In this document: piece by piece, positions 41,079 through 53,231 of the stretch
Layout of the letters: the number at the start of each line of letters is the position of its first letter
How positions within the stretch are numbered: the first letter of the stretch is position 1
Assembly: GCA_013407085.1 (NCBI GenBank)
Contig: JACCGJ010012970.1
Span: 22,081-86,080 of the forward strand
DNA: 64,000 nucleotides
Origin: Atriophallophorus winterbourni
Lineage: Eukaryota; Platyhelminthes; Trematoda; Plagiorchiida; Microphallidae
Direction of reading: 5' to 3'
Notes under the pieces: model-generated
What the model was told of the DNA's origin: nothing
What the model saw: the letters and a program-made list of their open reading frames with translations, nothing else
Databases searched by the model: none
Translations under genes and position numbers: made by a program

Positions 41079-41930
41079 TTGTTGTTTGGTATTTCGATTT
41101 GCTGGTGCGGAAAATTACTGTCTGCTTGTCGGTTGATTCCTAATCTCCATGCACCCAATGAGGTTAGCAGACCGTGGCGAGACGGCACCTTATTGACTGG
41201 GGGCTGCCCAGCTTGAGGCGGGCGGTAGCCGTCCAATGAGACCTGGAAGTCTCTCCCACTGTCGAAAGCAGCCCCAGGCGCTTAGCTCTACGCCAGTCGA
41301 GCCATAGCTTTTAACCGGTATCTGCTGCTTCCCGTTTTACTTTCCTTAGAAGCGGAATGGAGTGTCTTCTCCATTGGTGCGTTGTGATGTACGCCAGGGC
41401 AGTTCAATATGGAAAATTAGCTGTTGCCCATGCAGCAAATGATTCCTCTCCACGGCACGACTGGAACCAAAGGAACAGCTAGGCTGATACGTTCGGACAA
41501 CGATGCCGTCGCAGGAGCCGGCAGGTCGAAGTTGTATAAAACTTCAAACTGCCTAACGGGACTCCGGCTCCGGATGTTTCCTCGAGGTTGACTCCTGAAG
41601 CCTTTTCCATGAAAGGATGTAGCCAAAAAAGTGGAGGTTGGAGATAAGGGTCTTCCTTCCCCTATGTGTGTCGCCTTCTTGGACTAATGAGCTCCACCTG
41701 CCTGAAGAATGCTGGTTTTGAGGCGCCAGTCAGCCGCCTTCGCCTTTTCTACTGTCAGTAGAAGCAGTTTCACCGGGTCACACAGGGCCACGCGTGCAGT
41801 CCAGGAGCTGAACTTGGTTGTTAGAGGCTATATGAGACGCGTGCCATTGAAGTATTATTTGAATTAGGAGCTAATCCCCAAAACCGCCCCGGCCGTAACA
41901 ACCTTGGAACCATTGGGACCAGAGTAGTCT
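41079..41930 (-). other. 5' untranslated region of the RTE element
   Basis: GC-richer leader immediately upstream of the RTE ATG, with no conserved frame. It has CCCCGGCCGTAACAACCTTG near its far end (about 41885-41905), where PLE-type sequence begins. RTE promoters lie in this region. It may be near full length, but the boundary is inferred. Confidence 0.45.
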
Positions 41931-42100
41931 GTTATTAATTAATTTACCAATTAGATGTTGTTTCTTGATAATACTTGCTATGCAGTTGCGACGTGCTTCG
42001 GACTGTGCTCCCCGTAGCTGTAAAACATAGGCATTCAATTATAACTTTCTTTATCACTTATCCTTTGTTTCAAGGCTCACTGAACCTAATCATATATTCT

Positions 42101-42138
42101 CCACCTGATGTCGACAAACAGCCAGAAACCGGTAGTGG
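42101..42138 (+). ncRNA. hammerhead ribozyme, near-intact
   Basis: The plus strand reads CCAC, CTGATGT, CGACAAACAGCCA, GAAA, CCGGTA, GTGG. Stem I, GAAA and the palindromic stem III are perfect. The last A of CTGATGA is T and one stem II base is changed (GGC to GAC). This is the opposite orientation to the copy at 36610. Confidence 0.72.
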
Positions 42139-42226
42139 TGTGTAAGTGCGGGTATGTGAGCAACATATTACTTGGGTCACTTTGCCTGGATCAGGCTTGT
42201 GCTTTCATACATGCTGAAATTTGCTC

Positions 42227-42720
42227 TGGCCAAACGTTTTTCAAATTTTGTTTTCACGAAATCACACTTGATTTCTTCATGCATGCACCGGAGTGCATGT
42301 CTCTGAGCCACACCTGAATCTATACATGCTGTTTTGCTTCTGTGTTTGTACTGATTTCTGTCTGACTCATGGTTCATGCACAGTCTTTCGTGGTACATAA
42401 AAACACGACGATTGTTTTGTTAACAATGTTCAACTGCTTCGAAAATCGATATCGTATTGCATTTTGTATTAGCGAACTCTCTTTATTATTGAGATAAATT
42501 TTCAATATATATATTCATGCGAAATCACATACAAAAATGATGAATGAAATGATTTTATTTGAGTTGGGATATTTTTGAACGTTTCAAGACTGCCACCAAA
42601 TATTTCTTTTTTCATTTTTAAATCTAAGCGAAAAGTTCAAACAACTTGCTGGCCCATTTTGCGAACTCGTGGTTCGAAAGATTCAGCAATGTATCGGACA
42701 AGGTACGTGACCAATCAAGG
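42227..42720. repeat. PLE-associated repeat R, copy 2
   Basis: Closest relative of 35625-36110; the shared blocks listed there are all present. Confidence 0.8.
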
Positions 42721-42870
42721 AATCATATTAAAAATGAAAGTTCCTAATGAATCAGTAAGAGCAGTTTATTGGTGACGTTTCTATCATGATTTTGATTTCC
42801 AGATTGGTTACGAATAATTTCAATTACATTTCTGAATCTTACGAACCACGAGTCCGCAAATTAGCCATCG
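42651..42870. repeat. long imperfect palindrome, copy 2
   Basis: Left arm GGCCCATTTTGCGAACTCGT...GTATCGGACAAGG (42651-42725), with the right arm at about 42786-42870, which contains ACGAACCACGAGTCCGCAAA. Same structure as 36027-36245. Confidence 0.7.
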
Positions 42871-42990
42871 AGTTTTTACCAACAGCTGAATTAGAAACCA
42901 AATGGGCGAATCATCGCGTCTTGCTCATGCACTCAAGACGCTTATGGCTGATCAAATTAATGTGTCGCTGAAATCCCCCGCACTTACACA

Positions 42991-43022
42991 CCACTACCGA
43001 TTTCTGGCTGTTTGACGTCAGT
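42991..43022 (-). ncRNA. hammerhead ribozyme, truncated
   Basis: The minus strand keeps GACGTCAAACAGCCAGAAA, TCGGTA and GTGG. The 5' CCACCTGA is lost, replaced by AAC. Confidence 0.55.
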
Positions 43023-43107
43023 TAGGTTCAGTGAGGCTTGAAACAGTGATATTCAAATATAACTTGTTTACCATTTATCCACTGTTTCAAAGCTCGTTCA
43101 ACTTTGC

Positions 43108-43515
43108 CATAACCATTTTTTTTCAAATATTGTTTCCAAGAAATCACACTCGATTTCTTCATGCATGCACTGGAGTGCATGATTCCGGGCCACACCTGAA
43201 TCTATACATGTTGTTTTGCTTCTGCTTTTGGACCGATTTCTGTCTGACTCATCGTTCTTACACAGTGTTTCGTGGTACATAAAAACACGACTATTGTTTT
43301 GTTAACAATTTTCAACTGCTTTGAAAATCGACATCGTATAGCATTTTGTATTAGCGAACTCTCTTTATTATGGAGATAAATTTTCAATATAAATTCGTGC
43401 GAAAATACATACAAAAATCACAATTGAAACGATTTATCTGAGTTGGGAAATTTTGGAACGTTTCATGCCTGCCGCTATACATTTTCATTTTCATTTTTAA
43501 AACTAAGCGAAAAGT
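43108..43515. repeat. PLE-associated repeat R, copy 3
   Basis: Third copy, in tandem with copy 2 and present only in block 2. Blocks such as ATTAGCGAACTCTCTTTATT and TTTCAATATAAATTCGTGCG are shared. Confidence 0.8.
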
Positions 43516-43519
43516 TCAA

Positions 43520-44097
43520 ACAAAATAAATTAATCGAATAATCCTATCGTAAAAAGTTAATGCTGCGGGCAAACCGATTGTTTTCAAAACACAGCGGATG
43601 GACAGATGGATCGAGCATTTCCCTTTATTTATTCTAAGAACTACACTGTTTCACAGCGTTTATTCGAAAATTTTAATCGTTCATCAACCATTGCAAGGCT
43701 TTTTATTTCCCCCACTCTTGATTAATTTATATGCACGATCGAAGACCTAATGAGATTAAGACCATCTGGTTACAATGGAATCCCACCAGAGCGCATCAAA
43801 CACGGTAAAACAGCCTTGATAATGTCACCTCATGCATTGCTTCTTCGATGCTGACAGGAACATTGTGTTCTACAACTAACGCGAGATACCAAGGAGATCA
43901 ATTTATTTGAGGATAAGAGTGATGGTTCAGATTGCAGTAATTTCTGAGGAATCTAAGACACAAATATTATCGTGAAATCTTTTGCTAAAGTTCTAGAAAT
44001 GTGGCCACAGAAGATAGTTCATAAGATTTCATCCGAATAGATGATACACTGGTAAAAATGCTTTGCTTTACAAAACCCACAATAATGTACAAAATCG
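43520..44097. other. stretch without recognised features
   Basis: No motif identified. A short RTE-like scrap (GAGCGCATCAAACACGG, at about 43789) may be RTE RT. Confidence 0.35.
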
Positions 44098-44576
44098 TAT
44101 GAAAAAAATATTGTTAAAGATAAGGTCAAACATCAAAACATACCTGTGCATATGGGGCATCTAGTGATTTTTTAAAGCGTCAGTTGTTTCAGATTTTACT
44201 ACGTGGGTAGGTAAGTGTTTTGGGACTAGAGTATGCTGTTATTATTTGTTTAACAATTAGGATGAAGCGCTCCTTGTTTAGGATGAAGTTGGTTTTTACC
44301 GTCCACTGTGAAGTTACTGTATGGAAAAACAGATACTGCTCTCCACTGCTCAACGTAGATAATTTTGTTATCAAGCAAATACCGCCGATTGACCGATGGG
44401 TGCCTATAACCGTGAGTCGCAAAAACAGCCTAAATGTTGACTTGGATGTATTGCAAGAGACAGGATTACCAGACACTGGTATGCTAACAGAAAGTGATCA
44501 AACAATTTTTGGGAAGGAATGGGGTAAAGATACCATTACGTTGGTCAACGTTTATGCACCGACGCTCACAACAGGA
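44098..44576 (+). pseudogene. CR1 3' scrap and RTE endonuclease N-terminal fragment (block 2)
   Basis: Duplicate of 36846-37306. It reads NSLNVDLDVLQETGLPDTGM and then, in another frame, DTITLVNVYAPTLTT, so it retains slightly more RTE than block 1. Confidence 0.72.
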
Positions 44577-45350
44577 TTACGGTATGAATGAAAATGCTAA
44601 AAAATATAATAGTATGATACGAATGATTTTCGTATGTATGTGTAAGTCCAATTTCGTTTTAAACACCGCCAGGCAAGGAGAGTCCACCGCACGTTGAGGT
44701 AGGGAATTCCAAAGAAAAAATGGCGCCGCCAATTAATACGGGAAATTGGGACGTAAATGGATAAGGTTTGTCCGCGTGTCACTTTTTCATCACACGCATC
44801 ATGCAAGTGTTTCAGTGGATGTCCTTCGGTAGACACAATACTATAGGCCAGAATAATATCGTGTCGTATCCTCCTTTGGCTAAAGTCACATAGACTCAGA
44901 CGGCGCAAACTTTTCCTCTTCGAACCATTACTAACTTTGTTGATCTGGGATAGATTTTATCAAAGAGAGAAATATCTTTTCGCAGCCAAGAAACCCAGAC
45001 CTCTACCGCATGCTCCATCGTAGGTCGAAGGTAGACGTTTATTAACCTTGGTAAGGTTACCAGCGAGATACTACCAAATATTCTTCGAAACATACCTAGC
45101 AATCTGTTGGTCTGTCAATATTTATTCTGGCAAAGCACCGTGCTCCTTAGGTTTCCACTAATCCATATTCCAAGATCTTTTTCCAATGAGCTCTATGTTA
45201 ATTTTTCAGTTCCTAATCGATATGCCCAAGGAACATTCTAGCTAAGGTGGAGCATCTTACTTTTCCGTATGTTCAATGTCTTATCATTCACGGCCGCCCA
45301 ATTTGACACAACAGTCCTCAAAATCGTGCCACTAAAACTGTGTGGTGGTA
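44577..45350 (-). pseudogene. CR1 reverse transcriptase thumb and C-terminus (block 2)
   Basis: Duplicate of 37619-38392. The protein-level reading is identical over the final 103 residues, and there are only a few changes upstream (RIFGSISL for RIFGRFSL). Confidence 0.8.
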
Positions 45351-45354
45351 TTTG

Positions 45355-47040
45355 GTGCCAGAGTTAGTACAGATTACGTGTCCTGGCAAAACTGTCTCGG
45401 AAGGTTCGGAGTAGGTAAAATCAATGAAAATTGACCACTCTGTTTCGAACTGTGAATCCGTTTCAGTCATTGTTATTAAAACTTTCTTTCAAACAAAATT
45501 ACAGCATAAATTCTCTTGGAGTCATCCTTAGTGTAAGCATTGGCATCAGCTCGATATTATTCTTGTTAGGCGCACTAATATAGGAAGCGTAATCCTCACG
45601 TATCATATCAAAACTCAGACCGCGACACTGACCGTTCGCTAGTTTGTGCAAATCTGAAGATTCCCCAGACGAGATTTAACAGCGACAAATTGTCTGCTAA
45701 CCCAAGAATAGACGAACTCGCATGTACGAACCTAATCCGAATGCAATTCTAGGCTGATAGATTTTACTCCTAATCTCACAATGTCTTCCGCAGGGTAGAT
45801 CAACCGTTGACATGATCTTTTCTGTCAGACAACTTTAGGAAAAGTTTCGGGAACAGCATATGCCATTATACGCTGTTTTGTTGATTAAACGAAGGAATTC
45901 GACTGGGACGGCATGGGGGGGGTCTTTTTAAAATGTCTGATCTGATAAGTTGCCCCAAAATCAGCCTAAACTCGTTATTTCTTTCCATTCTGGCATAAAG
46001 TGCTTAGTCCATTTTAACGTTTTCAGTTCAGAAGCCTTTGAAATTTTCAGAAACGTCAAACAAGAGTGTGTTCTTGCTCACACGCTGTTCGGAGTTTTCT
46101 TTGCTCTACTTCTGAATCATACTTTTAGGACGAGAACAGGAGGCATTTACCTACGCACGCAAACTGCTGCCAAGCTTTTCAACCTGAACTGGTTGAGGGC
46201 ACAAAACAACGTGTTCATTCGTGACCTGCTGTTTGCCGACGATGCAACCATTGTTGCTCACTTCCGAGACTGTTTTTCCTCGGTATGCAAAGACTTTTGG
46301 CCAACAAGCAATCATAGGAGATGTTAAAGTCCTTGGTCAGGGGATTGCATCGCCTCCAATAAATACTGTTGGAAACTCACAGGTTGAACCAGTAAATCAG
46401 TTCACATATCTTGGTTCAACAATTGCGGAGAACCTCCGCTAGACACGGCGAGTGATAAGCGTATTGACAGAGCAGCTGTCATTTTTTCTTGATTGAACTC
46501 TCGTGTTTGTGGTAACCGCAAGTTGACTGTAAAGACGATGATTATGGTATACAGCGCTTGTTTAATAAATGCCTTACTGTAGGGTATTGAAACCTGGACC
46601 ACCCACGCAAGACATCTACGAAGCATCCGCCGAATCTTGAACGTATCGTAAGTGGACAAAGTGACTGATGCTTATGTGTTTTGAAGAGCTGGTCTACAGA
46701 GCATGTTCACCCTACCAAGGCTACGTCGCCTGTGGTGGCTTGAAGAAAGCTCTCCCTATCAAAACGCTAACTTTATAAAAGCCACCGTCTACGGTATTCC
46801 TGATTCAAAACCCTGACACAAAACAGCTACGAAGCTCAAGCTCTCCGCTTACGAGAAGTTTCAGCGGAAGCCATTAGATTCAAAAACGAAGGTCACAGTG
46901 CAAAAGGCAGCAAAAAATCTCAGTGTAATCTACATGCAAGAATTCAGCGAGATAATTTTTGCGAATAAACATAGACCTGACCTATAAAAATGGTCCAACC
47001 ACTGCACAACGATGGGTTCAGAAACCATCACACCAAAAGT
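45355..47040 (+). pseudogene. RTE-type LINE, endonuclease fragment joined to reverse transcriptase
   Basis: 45355-45735 duplicates the RTE endonuclease piece of block 1. From about 45760 it jumps into the RT (a decayed YPESQxGFRxGRST region), then SSEAFEIFRNVKQECVLAHT, LFGVFFALLLNH and FIRDLLFADDATIVAHFRD (46216-46272), with FADD intact. Then come VEPVNQFTYLGSTIAENLR and a long degraded C-terminal domain to about 47040. It supplies the RT C-terminus missing from the element at 38978-41078. About 1 kb is deleted between the two domains. Confidence 0.75.
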
Positions 47041-48479
47041 AGTTACACGTATCTATATCGGTTGCTACTTCCATCTGATTTGTCAATCGATTCGGTGACT
47101 AACACTTAACGTTTATGTACTTTAAAAGTCAAATTTGCTTAAAATGCTCCAATGGGACCTTGGGAATTTTTTTAAGTAAAAGGTACACGTGAACGTGAAT
47201 GCATACTGTGCGGTTTCGGTCACCTTGGCTAAAGAAAATTATGCAAATTATGTTACGAATGCATCATTGTTCAAAAAAGATGGAGCTCGACATGCAAAAG
47301 ATAGATTACATGATAATGTTGGAACGACTAACCAGTTCAATCACATGTGACCATACCAATGATGATGGATTTAAACCAATAAGCAAGAGAAAAAATACTC
47401 AGTCGCATGCATTTCCATCGCAGTCAGCCAACGACCGGTTTGGTGCCATTTACACTCATTAGTTATTGAATGTATGATCAGGTTCCGCATGCGAATGTAA
47501 CACTGGAATAAAGGTAAAAACGTTGCGCTTGTAAACCACTGTTGGAAAATTTTCGCACGACCAAACTCTGCAATCATATTATCCATACACATGTCGATGG
47601 TGATAAACCTATTACCATTATAAAATACTCACTTGCATGCTTTTCTGTTAGGTGAGGCATATTCTCCCATAACAGCCACATTACATTTGTCTCTTAACAT
47701 TCCAATCGTGAAGTATCGTGGTTCGCCATGTTATCGCTAAATTCATGTCCTGCATTCTAACCATAGTCGCGTTTAACCATCTTAGCACACTCTCACTGTT
47801 GCTAACTACATTGATGACCTACATTCTAATCGAACGCGCGATTCGCAATTATTGATTATTTGAGAATTGAAACTTACTCAACTATATAACCAAGTAGATC
47901 ATCCACCCCAATCGCTAGATTATATATTTTGCGAACTGTTCGATTACATCGCCTTGTATATTCATCTTTTCGAATATACACGACAACGATATTTGCAAAA
48001 GACATCTGTTCAGTATTCCTCTCAAACTATGTCCTGAAACATAATGGCAAAGAACCTCACTTCAGAATTCACAGTCGCACTAGAAAATGGTTGACAAAGC
48101 GAAATTTGACATGTGCTACTGTAGCAATCTGTAATTTTATGTTCTTTTCAAATGTATTTCCATTTCTATAGATGCTTGTTTCAATCAATGATTTTTACAC
48201 AAATATTTTTCGCGCGCGTTATCCTTCGGCTTTATTCGCTGGTGCTGTATCATTGCGTTTTTGCGAATCACGACGATTAACAACAAAATTGACGTGTCGC
48301 CGTTTTTTCAGCTCTGCGAATTACCATTGCCGATCAAAGCGACGCACCAGAGTTCGAAGTTGGAATAACTTTTGGTGTGGATAATTGCATCGGGCATTAC
48401 ATTTTTCACTCACCGTGAGTGCGATCCTTTGTCCGCTTTTACTGTAACATTTCGTACGTTATATTTTGCACTTATCCAC
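47041..48479. other. 1.4 kb without recognised genes
   Basis: Short open frames only. I found neither transposon motifs nor phase-compatible exons. Confidence 0.4.
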
Positions 48480-49990
48480 TACACTAACACAGGGTCGAAA
48501 GAACGGAATCGACCAGGCAACCTTCGGCCAATTGCGGAATCAAGTCACAAATCTAATCTGGGAGGATAAACAAAATCGCCAGCTTCAGCTTGCAGTAAGT
48601 ATGCAGCGAAATCCAAACTACTTTATCGAACCGCTAACAATATTACAAAGCTGAAACCCGGTGTTTTTCTGATAATGACAGATAACGCACTAACTGATTC
48701 TGTGTTGGAAACCGCTAACGCTCTCGCCAATTTATATTCACAAGTTTTCACCCCATTAATGCATTACAACGATCGGGATCGTCAGCACCAATTGTGCCCG
48801 AGAATATATGCGATATATACATAAATTCTGAAATGGTGCAGCACCACCTACTCAGGTTGAATATCAACAAGTCCCCGGGAGCTGACGGAATCACACCTGC
48901 AATCCTAAAGTTATGCGGCAGTTAATTGTGCGAACTACTTTGTGATTTATTTAAGCACTCTTTGAGAGAGAGTGTTGCACCGACTGACTGGAAGAGAGGA
49001 ATCATAACATCCATCTACAAAGGTGGAACTCGTTCTGACACAGCAAATTACCGCGCTTTTACACTCCTACCAGTGATCTCAAAAGTTACAGGTAGAATTG
49101 TTTGTGAACGAATTGTGAGTCATTTCGAAACTCAAATCTTGTTGTCCAGAGAGCAACGTGGAATTCGGAAGTCCCGTTCTTACTTAACTAACATACTGGA
49201 GATAATGGACGACTGGACGCAGGCAGTGGATGAGAGTGGTTGCGTGCAGGCATGCTATTCGGACATATCAAAGGCGTTTGATCGCGTGGATCATTCAATA
49301 CTCATGAACAAGCTGCATGATGTTGATATTAATGGGGGTCATCTTACCTGACTTAGAATCTACCTTCTTGAACGAAAGGCAAGTGGTGTGATGTCTAGGG
49401 ACATATGAAGCCACTAGCGATGTCCCACAATGTTCGATACTTGGTCAGATTCTCATTTTGGTGTACATCAACGACATTTCGAAACTTATCACAGCCAAAA
49501 TGGTTCTCTGTGCGGTTGTGTGGATTTGTGGATGCGAAACACGTAAAGTGTGGACTATTTACGCTTAATAAACGATATAGATATATCGAACAGCTGGCCA
49601 GAGCGAAACAAGCTTCCATTCAACTTCAGAAAGTGCAAAATGTTGGAAATAGTTACTGATTTCCCATTCTCATACAACCTTGAATCAAAACAAATGGAAT
49701 GGACAACAAAAGAAAAGGACTTCGGCGTATGGATTGGAGGAACTCTTAAAATAGTATGCAATGCGAAGTAGTGTACAAACTAGTTAGGCGCATGCTAGTT
49801 TTTCTTCAGCGTAGTTTCGGACATTTTTCCCATGAAACATATATACGTATATTAAACCAGAAATCGATTATTCAGTGCAAGCTTGGGACCATGACCGCAA
49901 ATAGACATCAAGCTGCTCGAGAGGATTTATCACAAAACAACTGAAATCGTTGGCTGTCTCCACAACATACCATATGAGAATCGACTTGTC
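48480..49990 (+). pseudogene. CR1-type LINE, reverse transcriptase (5'-truncated)
   Basis: It starts in the pre-RT region (FGQLRNQVTNLIWEDKQNRQ at about 48525, compare 9853 on). It continues with SMQRNPNYFIE, LNINKSPGADGITPAILK, WKRGIITSIYKGGTRSDTAN (48990-49049), YRAFTLLPVISKVTGRIVCE and EQRGIRKSRSYLTNILEIMD. CYSDISKAFDRVDHSILMNK (49255-49314) is motif A. Later frames carry a decayed VPQxSxLxQ and WTTKEKDFGVWIGGTLKIV (49702-49758). The catalytic FADD region is unreadable. The 3' end is not clearly defined. Confidence 0.82.
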
Positions 49991-51045
49991 AATACAAGAT
50001 TTGACAAATAAATTCCTAGTAGAGTACACAACATGCAAAATATCACTGCGTATATTTTACTAGCAAACAGAAAATTTACTTATCGAAAGTTTGCTTTGAA
50101 ACCTTGCAAAATTTCATAATCTATTACAAATATAATGATCAAGCATAATGATTGGTAGTTGATAAAAAGCGTTTTTTCAGTTATTGGAGATTCATAAGGT
50201 GCGGTTAAACCAATAGTATGATTTTGAAAGAAATCGTCTCACAATGTATACATCTCGGATGTGCAGTTTCCATCCAATCACATCGCGAGTATGATACTCC
50301 ATATAAACACACATTTGTGCACCGGAAACGTGTATATCGGTTGAAGAATGATTCTGTTGTTGTTGCTTCTGACGCAGCAAGTTTTATCAAGTTCGTATAC
50401 GTTTTCATGCATTTACCGCTAAATCTATTGTCTGGCATTGCATATTAATATTATATTCATATTTGAATATATTTCGGTATAATAAATATATTTTCCGCAA
50501 CTGTCAATATTTTGTCGCAATAATTTTTATATATCATGGCCTGGTTCACCTGATGATAATTGTTAGTATGAAAAGAAATCCAATCGATAAGATTAGACTG
50601 TTCACTACGCATTTGGTCGGAAATGTTACCGAGCAAGTTTCACAATATTATTTGTTTGATTTTGTGGCACGATATCCGAACAATAATAATTCTACGCTTC
50701 AAGCTACACAGAATAAAAAGAGACATGAGTTCAAATATCTGGAATCCAAACTTGGAAGATATCCTTATTTACAATAAAAATCCGGTATAGAACTGAACTA
50801 AATGCTGGTGTATTTTGAAACCAATCGAATATTTTCGATACTGATAAAAGTGTGGGAAGATATTTATCACCTAATGTGTTTCGAATTATTTAGTGAAAAG
50901 GCAGATGACCCAGTGCACATATGTTAGTTGTTGTAAATGTAATGAAGAATAAATTATGAAATAGATTATTAAAATAAATGGCAATTGCCTCACACAACTA
51001 AATCGCATATGGTTCAATAAAGCAAGTAAAGTAATTTTATTTCAG
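49991..51045. other. 1 kb upstream of the candidate gene, nothing secure
   Basis: There are two moderately long open frames (50205-50448 and 50463-50777, plus strand). Neither ends at a donor in a phase that fits the exon at 51046, and neither matches an element I know. They may include an upstream exon, but I cannot support one. Confidence 0.3.
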
Positions 51046-51146
51046 CCTCCATTGTGACCATTCAGCCTTTGACAAGTGATGGCGACATTCAATACAAGGA
51101 AACTTGGACAATTACTGAGGAGCTTGCGAAAAAAGAGTGCCTAAAG
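51046..51146 (+). CDS. candidate host gene, exon a
   Basis: The acceptor TTTTATTTCAG and donor AAG/GTATTT bound 101 bp that is open from phase 1 to phase 0 (SIVTIQPLTSDGDIQYKETW, TITEELAKKECLK). The tract before the acceptor is pyrimidine-rich. It does not resemble any retroelement in the window. The protein is not recognised. The preceding exon(s) lie upstream, possibly outside the window. Confidence 0.55.
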
Positions 51147-52059
51147 GTATTTTTACATTAAAATTAAATTTTTTCAATAATATATACTATTTGGAAAATT
51201 TAGAAAAGCGTTTCACTTCAGATAAGTCAAATTGTAAATGCTAATACGAAATTTTATGCAAATATTCAGATACTTAAAAAATACCCCGCCACTTGTATAT
51301 CACGTCGTATAATAGCTAAATGGCCAAACCGTTTATCAGTGTTTTGCCCTCGTTGAAGAATTCTCGCGACGGTGATTTTAAGAAACGGTCACCAATTCAA
51401 ATATTTGTATATTCTGATTTCAAACTCATTATTTTCTTGTACGATGGTGAGGTGAACTTATAGTTGCTTTTGTCTGATGTCCAAAATGGAAGGTCGGTCG
51501 TTCGATTTTTACGACAGGAGAAAATTTTTAAACTGAGCTCAAGCGATGGAATAAAACCTCTATGCAAGTGGTATGAGAAGAGAAAGCGTCATTTTGGATC
51601 ATTTAGAGGAACCCATTCTACTAGCATTCCGCCGTACACTGAGTGCCTAGCACTCATAGGAATGCGTAAGTTTCCCCACGTATATATTCAAACTTCAAAT
51701 ATGATGATCCTTGTTGCCCAGGACAGCAGACATCATAGAACCATTGGTATCTAACCTGTTGCTAGTGCTTGCGTTTTGGGATAATAAGTGGACAAAGCGA
51801 ATTGGCGTATGCAATTTTTAAGCGATAAACAGTTTTCAGAGGCTTAAATTCCCGGGCGAGCTTTGCTTTGTTCGGCTGTAAAAGCTGGCTTGAAAAGCAG
51901 CCTGATGGCTTCAGCACATTCGACAGACATCGATCCCTCGCTAACTAATTAATTTTGCGTAGCGAAACGAAGTTTGATCAAGCTTCAATTTTCTATTAAC
52001 CAATGATTAGTATGTTTCACAAGCTGCAGGCTTATTTGAACTCATGATTAAGAAGCTTA

Positions 52060-52480
52060 AAATATTAGCACGCTTAACTAGAATACGATCAACCTCATGC
52101 CAATGTTTTGACTGACGATGTTTAAGCGATCATTTATGCCATCAATTTGTTCGGAACTTAACTCAATGCAGTTGAGGCTCATCACAGCCCATCCCTTTTC
52201 AAAAGAATTCCTAATCTCTTACTTTCGCATACCCACATCTGGTAACCGAGTCTCTTGCATGACACCAACGTTTAATTTGCACCTTTTCAGCTCATAGTTG
52301 ATGAGGGCTGATTATATTACTTATACGAAGTTTAGAACTTCGTCACGAAATTTAGGAAACATGAATCGTGCTTTACAGGTTTTCAGTTTGGAAGATGATA
52401 TATTTGTGTGAACAATGTGTTATCCTGCGTTGGAAGAATACAGTCTGCTTTGCCTCGTTATTAATACCGAAGAATCCAAT
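52060..52480 (-). pseudogene. RTE endonuclease N-terminal remnant in intron
   Basis: The minus strand reads a decayed start of the RTE endonuclease. INYELKRCKLNVGVMQETRL and PDVGM (about 52300-52225) parallel NELKRLNVDVAALQETRLPD of the copy at 41078. The part encoding residues after FFEKG is deleted and joined to a later piece at about 52080-52110 (compare 40395-40425, the SKHWHQLDLI region). Confidence 0.6.
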
Positions 52481-52846
52481 GAATAAAAAATAGTGTGACT
52501 AAGAGGCACTAAATAATTGAAGGCTGCACAGTTTTTTAAGTGAGGTATTGTCATATAAGATCAGGAAATCCTTCCCAGAGTAAAAAGCAGTCAAATGCGC
52601 TGTGCATAATATCAGATAACGAATAGCTTTTTACCGGAAAATGTTCAGCGTGCAATTGTCCAAATGAAAACTTCTGAGTTCTGAGTTTCGAGTTCAATTG
52701 GTAAAAAGAGAAACACAGGTTATGGCATGAAAACACTCGTAATCGCTACACAACACATTGAACAATAACAATAAGCAAGTCATATTTTCTCTGCTATAAA
52801 ATCTACGCAGTCTTAGGTGGATTTACTGAATACCTAAAAAACTATT

Positions 52847-53014
52847 TGGATATCTATCTATATCTCTATTTATGTATCTATGTATCAATCGACCAATTTT
52901 TCTATCAATCAATCAATCAATCAATCAATCTTTCTATCTATCTATGTATCGATATGTGTATCTATGTATGTATGTATGTATGTATGTATGTATGTATGTA
53001 TGTATGTATCGATA

Positions 53015-53107
<93 letters not shown>

Positions 53108-53155
53108 CTCTATCTATCTATCTCTCTATCTATCTATCTATCTATCTCTGTGTTT
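52847..53155. repeat. TCTA/TGTA tetranucleotide microsatellite
   Basis: Long run of (TCTA)n with internal (TCAA)n and (TGTA)n segments: TCAATCAATCAA at about 52906-52930, ATGTATGTATGT at about 52964-53008, then TCTATCTA to 53150. Three frames are open through it because the repeat lacks stops; these are not genes. It lies in the intron 77 bp before exon b. Confidence 0.95.
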
Positions 53156-53231
53156 CCGATATTTATGAAATTTATATTTTCATCATTTCTTTATTTATGT
53201 TTTAATAAATTCTCGCTAATTTTTTTCTTAG

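Larger units (their letters stand above)
41955..45735. repeat. segmental duplicate, block 2 (of 35375-38780)
   Basis: The order PLTR with hammerhead, repeat R, palindrome, CR1 scrap, RTE endonuclease N-terminus, CR1 C-terminus (minus) and RTE endonuclease (plus) is the same as in 35375-38780, including identical breakpoints between unrelated elements. Block 2 has an additional copy of repeat R (43108-43515) and about 0.6 kb of unrelated sequence (43520-44097). It lacks the 312-bp insertion of block 1. Confidence 0.82.

Noticed and set aside
50181..50198. 18-bp micro-exon (GTTTTTTCAG...AAG/GTGCGG) before the candidate host gene
   Set aside because: Attractive splice edges, but its phase does not connect with exon a at 51046, and 18 bp is too short to judge.
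50548..50585. CTGATGATAATTGTTAG...GAAAAGAAA as a hammerhead
   Set aside because: Stem II does not form and the flanks do not pair; it is a chance match.
50205..50777. Two open frames as upstream exons of the candidate gene
   Set aside because: Neither reaches a donor in phase 1 as exon a requires; no motif or similarity.
51464..51754. 96-codon plus-strand frame as an exon between a and b
   Set aside because: No good splice sites in the required phase (0 to 0), and exons a and b already join in frame.
52872..53000. Tandem repeats as a CRISPR-like array
   Set aside because: Simple tetranucleotide repeat with no spacers, in a eukaryotic genome.
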